The notes: a model not told the origin generated them from the letters alone. A DNA stretch of 64,000 bases from Sindora glabra (GCA_020226215.1 CM035232.1:78734130-78798129); one strand, 5' to 3'. Counted from the stretch's first letter, positions 48,277 through 60,734 are shown. Numbers and translations: made by a program.

Positions 48277-48566
48277 TGTTATAAATATTTATTTATGTGA
48301 ATGTCCATAAAATATTTTTGATTTATCTATTAATTATTATAACTGAAATTTATTCAATATCAGATTGTAACCAATAATAGATATTTATCAAGAAGTGATA
48401 ATTATCAATTAATGGTAATTATTATTATCAATTGTGATAATTATCACTTGGTGCTTAAGATATCTATAAATATTGAAGGTTGCAAAGAATTTGAGACATT
48501 CAAAAATAAGAGAAATTCCTCCTCTTGTTGTAATTTTCTTCTATTTTATTTTATTTTTATAATACA
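48277..48566 (+). repeat. copia-2 5' LTR
   Basis: Begins TGTTATAAATATTTATTTAT and ends ATAATACA. It aligns along its length with 53248-53515; shared blocks are ATTTATTCAATAT / ATTTACTCAATAT, GATAATTATCA, ATTCAAAAATAAGAGAAA and CTCCTCCTCTT. Confidence 0.9.
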
Positions 48567-49490
48567 TTATCAGCATGAATTTTAGTTTGATTTTAAGAGT
48601 TCTTCTTTTATATTTTAAATTTATATATCTTTTGCTTTAATCCATTTTGAAATTTTTATTTCATAATTTTTTTGAAAGTGTGATTGGATATTGTTTTATT
48701 TGATGATTTTTAATTTACAGCTTATGATGTATTTATTATAAATGAAATTGCTGCTGTCAAATGCATGGAGAAAAGAAACCAATTGAATTTGATCGGAGAA
48801 AACCGAGAATTATGTGCGCAGGAGATAGGTAAGCAACTAGTGGGGATAAAGGTCATGGTTTATGCTCTTTGACAATGCCAGCAAAAGGTGATGGTCGAGC
48901 TCTCGATGGATGTACCTACAAAGATTCAACGGCACATACAATCTTGGTGACAACTGAGAGAAATTAAGATGTCTGATGTTGTAGAGATGCATTGGCGACT
49001 GCTAAGTGTCCATTCCCAAATTCAAACATGTAATTATATGTAGTAACTTACAATTCTCTGTAAATCAAGGACAGAACAATAAGAAACAATATGTTAAGGT
49101 ATCGAATATTTAGCTTCTCAACTCACTTGGTTGATGGATACATTTTAATTTGCATTTTAGATTGTAACTTAACATCCTTATGCTCAAATAGATATACTAA
49201 TGTAATACTCATCATCGGTATTTATCACTATATAAATCATTATGCACCTATTTTTTCTGTCATCTTTTAATTAAAGATTGGAAATTGATTATGATAGTAA
49301 AGGTTCTCTAATTCTTTAAATTAATTTAAAAAAGAAAGATGAATAGAATTTATGAAAAAAAAATTCATTTATTATTCTTGTTTTATTCTTATTCTTTATC
49401 AATTCTATCATCTATTTTTTATCTCTCTTTCATCATTATGCAATTGCTTTTTCATTCATGCCTTATTATGATTAAATATTAAATAACAAA
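48567..49490 (+). other. copia-2 leader / lost gag N-terminus
   Basis: The N-terminal gag motifs seen in copia-1 (LSW.L.AE.HL type) are not recognisable here. About 48750-49020 is GC-richer than the rest of the element and could be a foreign insertion. Confidence 0.4.
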
Positions 49491-50110
49491 TTTTTGATGA
49501 AAAATATGAAACCCATTCAATTGGTCTCATTGGATCCCTAAAGCGTATGCATCAAGAATTTAGTTTTATTTTTATGAAAAATATTAAACCTGTGTAGTTA
49601 GTTTCATTATATTTCTTGAAGCTATTGATTTCATGTCTTATGATGACTAAACAAAATTTTGACTTTATAATGAAAAAGCTTAAAACTTGTGTAACTAGTT
49701 TTATTGTATTCCCAGACATGAATGTCTTGGTGATTAAAGGTTTAGATGTAGATGAGGTTGTGATTATAATTGTATATGTAGAAATGACCAAATTAATTGA
49801 TGTAATCATCGTGGTTATAAAAATAGTATGAATAATTACAAAATTAATTTTTACCACTAGAAGTTGGAGAATATAATGAGAAGTGCCAATATTACAAGAA
49901 CTCAAAAAGTTTTGAAAATATATACTATCAATGTGATGTGAAAAGCTATTAGATGTTGTAAAAGAATATGCTACCATAGTGGTAGGAAGGCTAATTTTGT
50001 TAATGAGAATGATGCTTTCAACCATAATTTTCATGATATAACACATTTCAATGTTACAAATTTTTTCATACATCCCAAAGAAAGAATTGATAATTTAATT
50101 AGTAATGATA
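49491..50110 (+). pseudogene. copia-2 gag C-terminal part
   Basis: Readable pieces in shifting frames: LISCLMMTKQNFDFIMKK (compare LISCLLVAEQN.ELLMKN in intact relatives), FPDMNV, a decayed Arg/Gly tract (RFRCR.GCDYN), HRGYKNSMNNYK, a YYQCDVKSY zinc-knuckle remnant with the first two Cys, and DITHFNVTNFFIHPKERIDNLI before the protease. A Met-Lys-Asn stretch near the front is iterated three times (49497, 49574, 49670). The 173-codon open frame on the opposite strand is an antisense shadow. Confidence 0.7.
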
Positions 50111-51000
50111 GTGGTCAAATCCATTTTCTATTAAGTTAATACTAAATATATTTGTCTCCTATAGATCGTTTAACAATACATATCATTCTTAAGATTACAA
50201 AACAATTTTCCCAATTGATAATTGGTGAAAATTATGTAATATAATAGCTTTACTAGGAGATATACAATGCTTATAGATGCATCATTATTAATTACATCTT
50301 GGAGATTTTGACTAAGTTCTAGAGATATATAGTAAAATAGATACTATATTGAAATAATAAAATATTAATATCTTTATATTAAAATGGTTGTCTTAAGTGA
50401 GAAAAATGTGTTGGAAAAGTTACTATCATTGTTTTAATATGTAGTATAATATGATTAAAAGAAATGTGAACATGAAGTTCACTAACCAAAATATTTTTAT
50501 TATATGATATGATTGGATGGATCATCCTAGATCAATAATGATGTGAAAAGTTATTGAAAATTTATAAGGTTGTTCATTGAAGAGCTAGAAGATTATAAAT
50601 TTTTATGTGTTGTTTGTTTTCAGAGCAATTTGTTTATAAGGAATTATGGTTGTTACCAACGAAAGTCGGGAGTAAATAACTAATATTTTTGGAATGAATA
50701 CAAGATGATATATATTGATTTGTTTACTATGTGGACTATTTGAATATTTTATGATTTTAGTCACATATGAATTTATTATCAATTTGCAACATAATGTTTG
50801 TGAGATTACTATCTCAAATAATTTGAATTTGAGCACAATCCCTTAATTATGCAATTAAGACAATATGCCAATGTTTGTAGATTTATATCCAAAGCTTTTA
50901 AGGATTATAATGTTCCAATAAAAATGATTGTTAAATATCCTGAAGTATATTTATGTGTAAAATGAATTGGCTAAAATAATTTTAATGTCTAAGTTATTAG
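50111..51000 (+). pseudogene. copia-2 protease, pre-integrase and integrase remnant
   Basis: From about 50150: an ICLL.....T.HIIL piece matching the protease active-site region, with the catalytic DSAT box lost, then QFSQLIIGE. At about 50390-50600 are SEKNVLEKL-type and HPRSIMM..VIENL words of the pre-integrase domain. Integrase follows (YFWNEYKMIYIDL, SKAFKDYNVPIKM), with catalytic positions not conserved. Many stops. Confidence 0.7.
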
Positions 51001-52930
51001 TTATATTATTGGTCAAGAGAACAAGTTTCCTTTTATCATTTTAAAAGACATACAACTTTATATATTACAATACTTATATGTATCAAGCCAAAAAGTGATA
51101 ATTTTCTTTTATAATTATCTTTAGTTAGGAGCTAAGAAGTTTTACATATAGAGAATTTTTGAATGTGCAATGTATTTTTACTCCATCACAATGTACATAG
51201 ATGATCTTGAAAGATGACAAAGAATATAAGTCCGTATGTAAAACTATACTCTCAGAATTAGGGGTAGAAAATATGCAACTATAGAAGCAATATAACATCC
51301 AATTGTTTTAACTCTCACCCAAAACTATATGAACTAGAAATTCATAAGATGATTGATTTATAATATAGAAAATTGCCATATATATTACTGACCAAAAGAG
51401 AATAAATAAAATATGTTAGCTAGAAATGCTTTTATTCAAATTAATCTCAAGTATGATAATCTATTTTTCAATAATGATTTTTAAACATGCCTAAAGCATA
51501 ATAGACCTATTAGTTCCAAATACAAATATCCTCAAAATAAAAAAAGGAGAAAATGAATGGCCTTATTAAAAAATTAAACATTTTGTAGTTGGAAGAAGTT
51601 TATGTACTTGAAATTTATGAAAATAAATAGATATCAATTGAGTATATCTCTAATGAGAAAGATGGAGCCAAAAGGGAAATAGTTGTCAATAATGTTTACT
51701 CTTATATATAATGTAGCATTTAAAAATTATGAAAAGTAATGATAACTAAGGATATTAAGTTTATAGAATGATGATATTGGCTAAAGAGAAAAGATGTAAT
51801 TCAAATAAAAATACAAAGTTTGAATTTACTTGCATAGTGAAGAAACATATAGAAAGTGTAAAGCTAATGAAACACTTAGAAGGTGTGAAGGTAATAACGT
51901 ACAAATGTATAATTATATCAAGATAATTAAAAAAGTTTTAGCTGCAAAGAGAGAGCATGATTTGTAACATGAATATTTCAATAAAGATTGTTATTGCCTA
52001 TGAGAATATTTATTTTTATATGGTGGATACAATTTATACAAATTTTCTAGTAATATATCAAAATTTGATATGCATTTAATGAATTTAATTATATTCTATT
52101 TCATGCATCATAATTGAAAATGTTATTATAATCCCCGAAGGATTTTAAATGCTTGAAGTATACAATTTAAATATTTAAGAAATATATTCAATTTAATTAT
52201 AAATATCGTTGTGTGAATTTAAGATAAATATGTTATATATATAATCTCTTGTGTTATTATCTAAATCTGAATTGCTATATATATTGATAATTTGAATATT
52301 ATTGAAAACTCATGAAGAGCTTTCAAATGCATTAGACTATTTAAAAATTGGAGTATGAGAAGAAACATTTTGAAAATTTGAGTTTTATCTTGGCTTGCAA
52401 TTTAAGCATTTAAATGATGGCACTAAGAAGGATCTATTTCAAACTTTAAAGAACAATGAAATATTTCATGGTCTTGAAGTACCACATTTCAATGCAATTG
52501 ATGCATGAATATATCTTCCTAACTAAACATGTCTTACTATAGTTTTTTTTAGAAATTTCATTAGTAAAATATAATTCTTTTCCAACCAGAAGATATTAGA
52601 ATAAAACTAAACATATATTTTTAATATCTTTGCAAAACAATGATTTGAGATTATTTTATTTGTTTGAATTTTGAGTTATAAGTATTTAGTTATGCAAATG
52701 CAAAATTTAATCCACACAAATTTTAATCTTATATTACTATTTATAATGGTGTATCTATTTTATACTTCTTGGTAAAATAAATTACAATTGTAATTTCTAC
52801 AACATATACGTAATAGTGAAGAATCAATTTCTTTGAATTTCAAAGGGAAAATTTTAACAAATCTATATGAAGGCAATGTCAAGTGTAAAAGCTCAATTAA
52901 AGGAATAATGTGTCAAAGGAAATAGTTTTT
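51001..52930 (+). pseudogene. copia-2 integrase C-terminus, RT and RNase H remnant
   Basis: A linker with EEVYVLEIYENK.ISIEYIS and IVVNNVYSYI (about 51590-51710) precedes RT. RT pieces: LAKEKRCNSNKNTKFEF near 51780 (position of the WPKWKDAIQ..L segment), IIIPEGF and EVYNLNI.EIYSI near 52130-52190, and THEELSNALDYLK and FYLGLQFKHLND at 52305-52430. The YVDD catalytic region between them is unrecognisable. RNase H shows NLYEGNVKC near 52860. This is the same domain order and wording as copia-1. Confidence 0.7.
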
Positions 52931-53247
52931 TTTTTATGTTTACAAAAGGATTATAATCATTAATCATGATAACAAGTTTGTTCAAGTAGTCTCTGATTGA
53001 ATTATTAGTAGCAGCACTGACTCATAGGTCTTCAATGATATTCTTCATAGGGGAAGTTAAGCTTATGTTACATTATTTTTTTCCTTGACTATAGTTTTTT
53101 TTTATTCCTATTAGGTTTTCCTAGTAAAGTTTTTTATGAGGCAAATTATTTGTTAAAAGAATAATATACTCTTTTTTCTTCATTAAGATTTTTTTAGTAC
53201 AGGTTTTAACAAGGCATATTCTTTACAAAATGACATCCAATGGGGAG

Positions 53248-53515
53248 TGTTATAGATATTTATTTATTTGAATGTCTATAAAATATATTTAATTTATTTA
53301 TTAGTTATTATAATTGAGATTTACTCAATATTTGATTATAATCAGCAATAGATATTCATCAATAAGTAATAATTATCAATTAGAGATAATTATCGCTTAA
53401 TGCTTAGGAGATCTATAAATGCTAAAGGTTATAAAGGAGTTTGAAACATTCAAAAATAAGAGAAACTCCTCCTCTTCTTTTAATTTTCTATTATTCTATT
53501 TTTATTTTCATAACA
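53248..53515 (+). repeat. copia-2 3' LTR
   Basis: Begins TGTTATAGATATTTATTTAT right after a GGGGAG purine tract and ends ATAACA; homologous to 48277-48566. Confidence 0.9.
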
Positions 53516-53604
53516 TTCATGATGTTGTATATCATTAATAATAATTATATTTAAATTATTATATTTATATTTTATATTTTATAATTTAGATTTTTTATAA
53601 TTTT

Positions 53605-54578
53605 TAGGGTAAAATGCAATTTACTCTTTTAAACTATATGTCATGTGTTAAAAAACCTCCTAATTTCAAAGTAAGGACAATTTAACACCTAAATTATAGT
53701 TAATAGGCTATTAAACCTTCCAATTAAGTTCACATCTAAATTAATGGCAACATATGAGATTTCAAAGTTTTTCTTCATTCAGAGACAAAGTCCCAACCAT
53801 ATACTTCCTTTATCTTTTTATTTCTTTTGTATTTAATATGTATTTTATTATTTCCTATCTCCTTCTTTAAAAATAATTCGAGATTTTAAAATTAATGCAT
53901 GCAAAGAAATATAATGAGATATTAAATTAATATAGTTGTATGATTACTTTAATTATTTGAAACTTAAAACTTTAATATCTAAATTAAGTTGAAGTGACAT
54001 ATAATGATGTTTGTCATATAACAAATGTGTAGATTTGAATCTTTTGTATAGAAAAAGTAGGCTTTTAACTTTGCTAGAATTAACTTTTTAGGCTCATTTA
54101 TTGCCATAACAAATTATTTAAAATTGACACTTAATTCTAATAACATATATCTGAGTCTAATACTAAATCATTTGGATTGATATGTTGTTTATTTCTAGAT
54201 CCTAAAGCCTATAGGATGAGAAGACATTGCTAGTCATTGTCAACCTCAATCAAAGAACTTGTTGTTTTACTTTATAATTTGCAAAATTGCATCTTATTAT
54301 GTTTTGGCTATAATAGGGAGATGCAAGAAAGGGTGGGATGCAAACTAATCATGAAAAAGAATAAGAAGAAAAGGGAAGAGCATGGTTAGAGCTTTATTTG
54401 TGAATGAAGAAAAGATTTAACATCTTATTGTGTTGATGTTAATTTAGATGGAAATTTGACTTGGAAGGGATTAATTGTCCATTATCTATAGTTTAGGTGT
54501 TAAATTTCCCTTACTTTGAAACTAAGGTCTTTTTTGCACATTACACATATTTTAGATATTAAATTACATTTTACCCTA
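53605..54578. mobile_element. 974-bp TIR element with about 180-bp inverted ends
   Basis: The left arm (53605 to about 53790) and right arm (about 54390-54578) are inverted copies. They share TAGGGTAAAATG.AATTTA, TTTCAAAGTAAGG, AATTTAACACCTAAA.TATAG and CATCTAAATTAA words. Identical 5-bp ATTTT flanks (53600-53604 and 54579-54583) may be a target duplication, although such a sequence is common in AT-rich DNA. No coding capacity. Superfamily unassigned. Confidence 0.75.
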
Positions 54579-55094
54579 ATTTTGAAATAATAAGGATAAA
54601 AAGTTAAAGTTGTAATTATTTAAATTAAATAAGGGTAATTTTGTATTTCTATCTCTAAATGGCATATGAATTTCTTTTTATTAAAGGGGATGTGAGTAAG
54701 CAATTTATCATAGTTTGTAAGAAGTAGAATTTTTCAAAAAGCTCTACTTACTTCCTTTATTAGTAGATATTGGCTAATCAAATTACTTAAAGATTTTCTA
54801 TTTTTTAAGAAGTTGTACTTTCTATACTACTTCTATAAATCAAATGATTTTTATAAATTATAATGATTAGTAGCCAAAAAGGAACTTAATTTGGTGTTAG
54901 TTTAGTAGAAAGATTTTACCTATCAATGAGTAGAAGTTTGAATATTGGAGATGATGCTTATTAGGAGGGAAGAAATTCATTAATATTCCATCATAAATAT
55001 TATTAGTGTGCACAAATTTTATGTATAATAAATACATGGAGTTTCAATTTAATTATTTAAAATTATATCATTTTTTATTTTTATATAAAAATTA

Positions 55095-55308
55095 GAGTAA
55101 ATTACCAAATCACTATTTAAAAGATTTGATTAACATTAAATTAGTACTAAAAGATTTTTATACATCAATTTAGTATCCAAAAATCTTGTAAAATATCAAA
55201 TTAGTATTGAAATCTTTTACATTGATACTATATTGACGTAAAAAAAATATTTCAATACAAATTTAATATCCACCAAAATTTTCAAGTAGTGATTTGGTAA
55301 TTTTATCC
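55095..55308. mobile_element. 214-bp MITE with perfect 8-bp target duplication
   Basis: Terminal inverted repeats share AAATTACCAAATCACTA (left GAGTAAATTACC..., right inverted GGATAAAATTACC...). It is flanked by identical 8-bp AAAAATTA at 55087-55094 and 55309-55316, the size typical of hAT elements. The interior is built from about four degenerate 35-40-base units containing AAATTAGTA and AAAAGATTTT words in both orientations. Confidence 0.8.
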
Positions 55309-55316
55309 AAAAATTA

Positions 55317-58300
55317 TAACTTTCAAAATTAAAAAAAAAATATTTTTCCATAAAATTTATGAGAATACATAACTATACTAATTTGTGGATAAAGGCAAGC
55401 AACCATAACTCAAAGAAAAGAAGTTAATATATTTCATCATCAAAGTATCTTTCTTGGAAGGAAGGATAGTTGGAAATTTGATTATTAAAATTTTTTTACA
55501 TTTATCTTAATTTTTCTTATATTTATCTCTATTTCTATTACTAGTAGGCATATAGCCTATTTACATTAACTAAGAATCTCTCATCTTTTATATATTAAAT
55601 TGATTTAAGATCTTTTGAGTCAATGTTAAATCTCACAAGAAATAATTACTAAAAGAATCCCAAAAGAAATAGATGAATATTTTGACTCAATTTAAATCTA
55701 ACTAAATTTGAGGGCCTACATTGCACGAGTAAAAAAAAACTTATATTTATATATAATTCTATAATAATATTTTTAATAACTTTAAATGAAAAATATTATG
55801 TATATAAATAATTATTTACAAATTAGTTAATAACAACATATAAATATATAAATTAATGTTTCAATTAATCGATATTAAAATCAAATAAATTTAATTTATA
55901 ATTAAATTATATGCATGAAATATTTTAATTACTTTTATCAAACTTTAGAGGATAAATATCCTTGATATATATTCCCCATAGCATTACATTAGGCTTGATT
56001 AAGGTCCAAATTTCTCCCTAGAGGTGCTGTATTACACTTACTATATGGAGCAACAAGTGAATTATTGCATACAATAATACAATCAATAGTTAGTCTACCT
56101 CTTATTCCTACATTTCCATTTTATCAAATTTTCACTACTATTTTTTGTTTCCATTTTTAAGATAATGACAACTTTTTCATCTCCTACTCTGCATTGCATT
56201 GATAATGCATTAATAAGGTTACTTTTGTTTTGTATTACAAATCCCCTTATAATCAAAGCCCTATACTAAACCATACTCTAATCATTCAAATTTTTTTGAA
56301 TCTTTACACTTTTGCACCATCATTTACTTCCAAATACTTAGTCACCATTTAATTAATCTATGAAAGAATCATTTTCCCTTTTTTCCATTTAAATTCTAAT
56401 ATATTGATTAATTTAATTATGTTGAATTTTCTTTTCCTTTAGTGATTAGTTATTATAGATCTTTTATTTGAGTTTTTAGATTGGAATATAGGAAAGCTCA
56501 TGAGAACATTAATAACACATTAAAGGTTACTCACTTTGATCAATATCATCAGGTTAGTTTTGTGGTTACCCTCCTTATATTAGTAGCATATATGCTTAAT
56601 TTTTTAGCAATTCTATCATTATTTGAACTAGTTAAGGATATTTCTCATGCTAGTTTTTTAAATTAAAAAACTTCTCCACAGTCATGAATAACAATCCTAT
56701 ATTGGTGCATAGATTGGGGGTCCTTGTTGGTTAAGATTAAATAATTCATATTCCATCTGTATTATTGGTAATTTTTGACATTGCACAATTATTGTATATT
56801 TTTCTTAGATGGTATGTGATGTAAGATAAAAGAGAGCCAATTAATATTTACACGAATCATTCCTCCAATTATACTATACCAAAAAAATCTCAATCATATA
56901 TCTATTTCACATGCTACCTGCACCTCTAACTGCTTTTACATATACATTGCAACTCCAACCTTTGTCTTTAATTAGCCATTGTTTAGTTTTTCTTTTAAAC
57001 CCTCCTCTTTATCTTTTTTTGAAATTAAGTTAATCTCAATTGTATTATGATTTGTTTATTGATTTTCTTGGTAAGAACATTACAAGTTTGTAACTTGAAT
57101 TTAAGTTTATATTTTTTTGAAAGTATTGTCATTATGATAAAAAAATAGCAACATGTGTTATTTCTTTTTTTTTTATAAATATGCATTTCAAGTTAGATTT
57201 TAAGTTTGTTGTTTGAGTGTATCCCTATGGTTTTGAATTGTCTCTATATACACATCACTTCATGTATTGTATAGTTATGAGATGGTTGAAATTCAAGTAA
57301 TATGATTGAATATCTTTTTATGCCTTTATAATTTTAATATTATAAGAAACCTTCAAAATCTAATAAGGCTTCTAAACTACTTCTAGAATCTTTAAATTTA
57401 TCAATTAAATACAATAATCCAAATTCTAAATTTCCTTTTTTTCACTTCCCTATTCTTATAAAATTATTACTTGATTTTTTCAAGTGCACTCTACTTTAAG
57501 ACAACGTCTATTTTGAAGGATGGCTCAGGGATGATATTGTGAGTTCTTATGGATTAGAAAATGCAAAAGATAGAATGTTATTATGTATTACTAGGTATAA
57601 GACATCTCATAAAAGTTGCAATCAAGTCCAACAAAGATCTTTTGATGTAGACATGCTAATTAGGAAAGCTTACTAACAAAGCATTAATTAGCTATATTTC
57701 ACTGGTAAAGCTATATGGCATCTTTATCACTAAAAGTTATCAACTAATTTGAAATGGTAATAATTCCTCATAGTGAAAATCATTAGCTAAATAACTATCT
57801 AACTTTATACTTAACAAGTTTTTTCTTGATCATCTTAAAATGATCAACCAAACTTGCCTATTATGTTATACGCTTAGATCTTATGTTAAGAAATGAGCTA
57901 AAGTGAACTATATGTGCTAAAGGATTCTTATTTATTCATGCTAAGTTAAATTGATTATATTTGCATTTATTTGTTTGAATAAAATTTCAATAAAATAATG
58001 TTGAAATAGTTCCTTCTCAATGTTTTGGCTTTTAGGTAATTTATTGATCTATTAAATGCTTTGTCTTTTTTATTTATGGAAAATAAACTTTTGGCAATAA
58101 TGGTCATTGCTTGTGGAATTTGATTCCTAAATTAATGTTCTATATAATTCTAATATGGATTATTAAAAGATCAAGTCTTTGTTTCATTGAATGTTGCCTT
58201 GATTGTTGGATTGCACTTACATTATTTTCGTTGCAAGAAGTTATTGTAAAACTAAATGAAGTGGCTATTCTTTCAAAAGGTCTTTAGATAATTTGATATG

Positions 58301-58580
58301 GATCAACTATCCTGATTAATGATATTACTTTTCTATTTTAGAATGATTATATGAATTAACCTAGAAAAATAATAAATTTAATCTAAGGAATGCAAAGGAA
58401 CAATCTTTACGTATTGATAGTAGTCCAATTGCAAGATACACTTTTTTTTTATCTTTCCTATTTTGCTTTCTTCTATTATATTATAACTTCAATTATTATG
58501 AGCATCACTTATAAATCTTCAAATGTTGTTTAGAATCCCATGATTAAATAATATTAATGAAAATTCCAAGGGTATAGAAA
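55317..58580. other. AT-rich intergenic DNA, no gene recognised
   Basis: Open frames here are short and biased by composition (for example a 61-codon hydrophobic frame at 56481). A CCTACATTGCACGAGT word at 55715-55730 resembles the one at 38950. No LTR, TIR or coding motif is supported. Confidence 0.5.
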
Positions 58581-58589
58581 AGCTTATAT

Positions 58590-58665
58590 ATTTACTAAAA
58601 GGTCTAATGATAAGAGCTAAAATTAAAAAGATCAAAGACAGACTCTAAAGGCTTATAAAGAGAGT
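58590..58665 (+). pseudogene. Possible gypsy pol C-terminal remnant
   Basis: One frame reads KGLMIRAKIKKIKDRL, resembling the GPMTRARAKKIK.AL segment found at the C-terminus of many plant chromovirus polyproteins. It lies directly upstream of the presumed 5' LTR of gypsy-3, so it would belong to another copy. The match is short and no further pol motif is seen upstream. Confidence 0.35.
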
Positions 58666-58699
58666 TTAGATGTAAAAAGAAGCAAGGATGGAAAATCTT

Positions 58700-59350
58700 G
58701 GAGGAGCTTCGATGTTATTTATTTTAACTTTGGCTAATTCTATGGGAGTTATGGTACTTGAGTACTAGACCTTAGTTTGAATTCTATCTTCAAATATTTA
58801 AATACAATACTTGAGTACTTGCAAATTTCTACTTAGTACTTAACTTCTTTACTCTAGTACTTGAGGGCTAATACATGCCCAAGTGTTTTTTTTTTTGCCT
58901 TGTTTCTTGTTATCAAAGATATTAGTGGGCCTTATATCAATTTAGCCCTTTATTTAGCACTTTATTTTGGATAATCAATATTGTTTCACTTAGCTTTCTA
59001 AATTAGGTTGAATTAATCTAATTAGAGCCCAGCTAGTTTGGTTAACTTTAACTTTTAGAACCTATTTAAGGAGGTTTATTCCTTATAGTTACAACTCTTA
59101 GTATTTATGAATCTAAAAACTTTTTAAAAGCTTTTCCTTTAATGGTTCTAGTAAAAACTTTAGACTCATCAAGATTAATTTAACTCTTATGGCATTAAAT
59201 CTCACTTATCAAAGGATTAACATCTTTTATACCATGATCTCTTCTTGCTAATCATTTTTGTCCTACTTCTTTTTCAAAGTATGGTGTGATTATCCTTCTT
59301 TTTTAATTTGATTTTAATATTTAGGATAATCTAACTCAAGGAATTCACAT
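58700..59350 (+). repeat. Presumed 5' LTR of gypsy-3 (start uncertain)
   Basis: The end is placed at the CA of ATTCACAT just before the primer site. The start is not defined because the 3' LTR lies outside the window. It contains several copies of a TACTTGAGTACT-like word at 58755-58870. Confidence 0.45.
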
Positions 59351-59354
59351 CATT

Positions 59355-59367
59355 TGGTATTCAAAGC
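59355..59367 (+). other. Primer-binding site of gypsy-3, tRNA-Met type
   Basis: TGGTATTCAAAGC matches TGGTATCAGAGC with one inserted T and one substitution. It precedes a gag-bearing region on the same strand. Confidence 0.65.
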
Positions 59368-60734
59368 AATGATTTCTCAAATTCTTATGTTATGTCCTTC
59401 ATTTCTTAGCCCTTGTATTTGTTTTCTTCATATATGACTTTTCTAATATGATTTTAGTGTTATTTCTACTATTATTTTATTTCATTTTGCTTTCTTTTTG
59501 TTCATCTTATTGTGCCTAAATCCAAGTTTAAATCCTTGTTATTCATCAAGTTGTGTTCTTTCATTTCTATTATTTGCATAATTGTGTTGAATTCATTTAT
59601 TTGAGTACAAATTGTGTGTTAATTTTATGCTTTAACTTGTTCTTGTGTCAGTCCTTGAATCCATTCTTGTTCCATGCTTTTTTATGTCTCAAATTTGTGA
59701 AAATTTATGTTTAAATCTACCAAATTTCATTAAAAAATAATTAAATCGATAACTTGCATTGAAATTATTTGCAAAATGTTTAAAATCTAAAGTTCAACAA
59801 TAAGTAATCAAGTACCATATAAAATTGCCTAGTACCTAACCATAGTAGTTAAGTAGTCAAAGGTAAAAAACACTTAAGCTCATGGCACTTAAATTTAGTA
59901 CTTGAATACATTAAACAAATTGTTTAGTACTCTTGTTTAATACTTAAGTATTACAAGGCAGAAACAACTTCAAGCTATTGTACTTAAGTGCAGTACCTGA
60001 GCACTCTTCTGTTAATTTTCATATTTAGTTATAATTACCCCTTACCTTATTTTACATAACACCAAAAGTGTTATATAATCAATTAAGGTATCAATTAAAG
60101 AAGAAAATTAAGAGAAAAGTAAATTAAAAATAGTAAAAGAAAAGCAAGATCAAAAGATCAAAAGTGAAAATTAAACAAAGCAAAAAAAAAAGAAAATCAA
60201 AAGTGAAAGAAAAATAGAAGAAAAGAAAGAAAGAATTCCTAATTTGTTAAAGAAGTTGATTACTCAATTGTATACCTTAATTTATCCTTGTATGCTTTAA
60301 TTCATCTTTAAACTTCTCATTTTGAATAAAACTTCTTATTGTTTCTTTCATATATCTTAGTTTTTCATTGTCTAGCAATCTCTTAGTTCTTAGATTTTTT
60401 CTTCATTGTCTATTGTGTATCTTTGTTTCTTCTTTTATGTTCTCCTTTCTTGAACTCCAAGTGTGTCTATTAGTGCTTTTATTACCTAATTTCTTCTTAA
60501 ATGAAATTGTTTATTACATTTGTTGAATCCTACTAATGCTATCACTTAGTTCCTAAAGAACGATTAAGAAAGAAAGATAAAAGTGGCTAAAGGCAATAGC
60601 ATATAAGATCATTTGAGGGACAAAGCCTTACTTAGTGTGCAAACATGAGTAAAATGTCTCAAAACTCAAGTAACGAGTGTGCTCTTGTGAGGTCCTATTA
60701 TCTGACCTTTTCTTGTAGGAAAAATCTTTATATA
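59368..60734 (+). other. gypsy-3 leader region
   Basis: Non-coding leader between primer site and gag. It contains a cluster of TACTTAAGTA-like words (59810-60005) and a long purine-rich stretch (about 60095-60236) built from AAAGTGAAAATTAAA and AAGAAA-like units. Confidence 0.5.

Larger units (their letters stand above)
48277..53515 (+). mobile_element. Ty1/copia element copia-2, both LTRs present
   Basis: A 5.2-kb plus-strand copia element of standard length. 5' LTR 48277-48566, degraded primer-like sequence (TTATCAGCATG) next to it, gag remnant, protease, integrase, RT and RNase H remnants in copia order, an AATGGGGAG purine tract and 3' LTR 53248-53515. Flanks TTTAT (48272-48276) and TTCAT (53516-53520) match at 4 of 5 bases, a plausible target duplication. 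Its gag and pol words resemble those of copia-1, so the two belong to related lineages, though their LTRs differ. Coding frames are heavily broken. No large nested insertion is apparent. Confidence 0.85.

Noticed and set aside
49552..50073. 173-codon open frame on the minus strand
   Set aside because: It lies antisense to recognisable copia-2 gag text on the plus strand and is rich in Ile, Thr and Ser from AT-rich reverse-complement codons.
56481..56666. 61-codon open frame with a hydrophobic stretch
   Set aside because: Too short, with no homologous motif and no neighbouring exon or promoter evidence.
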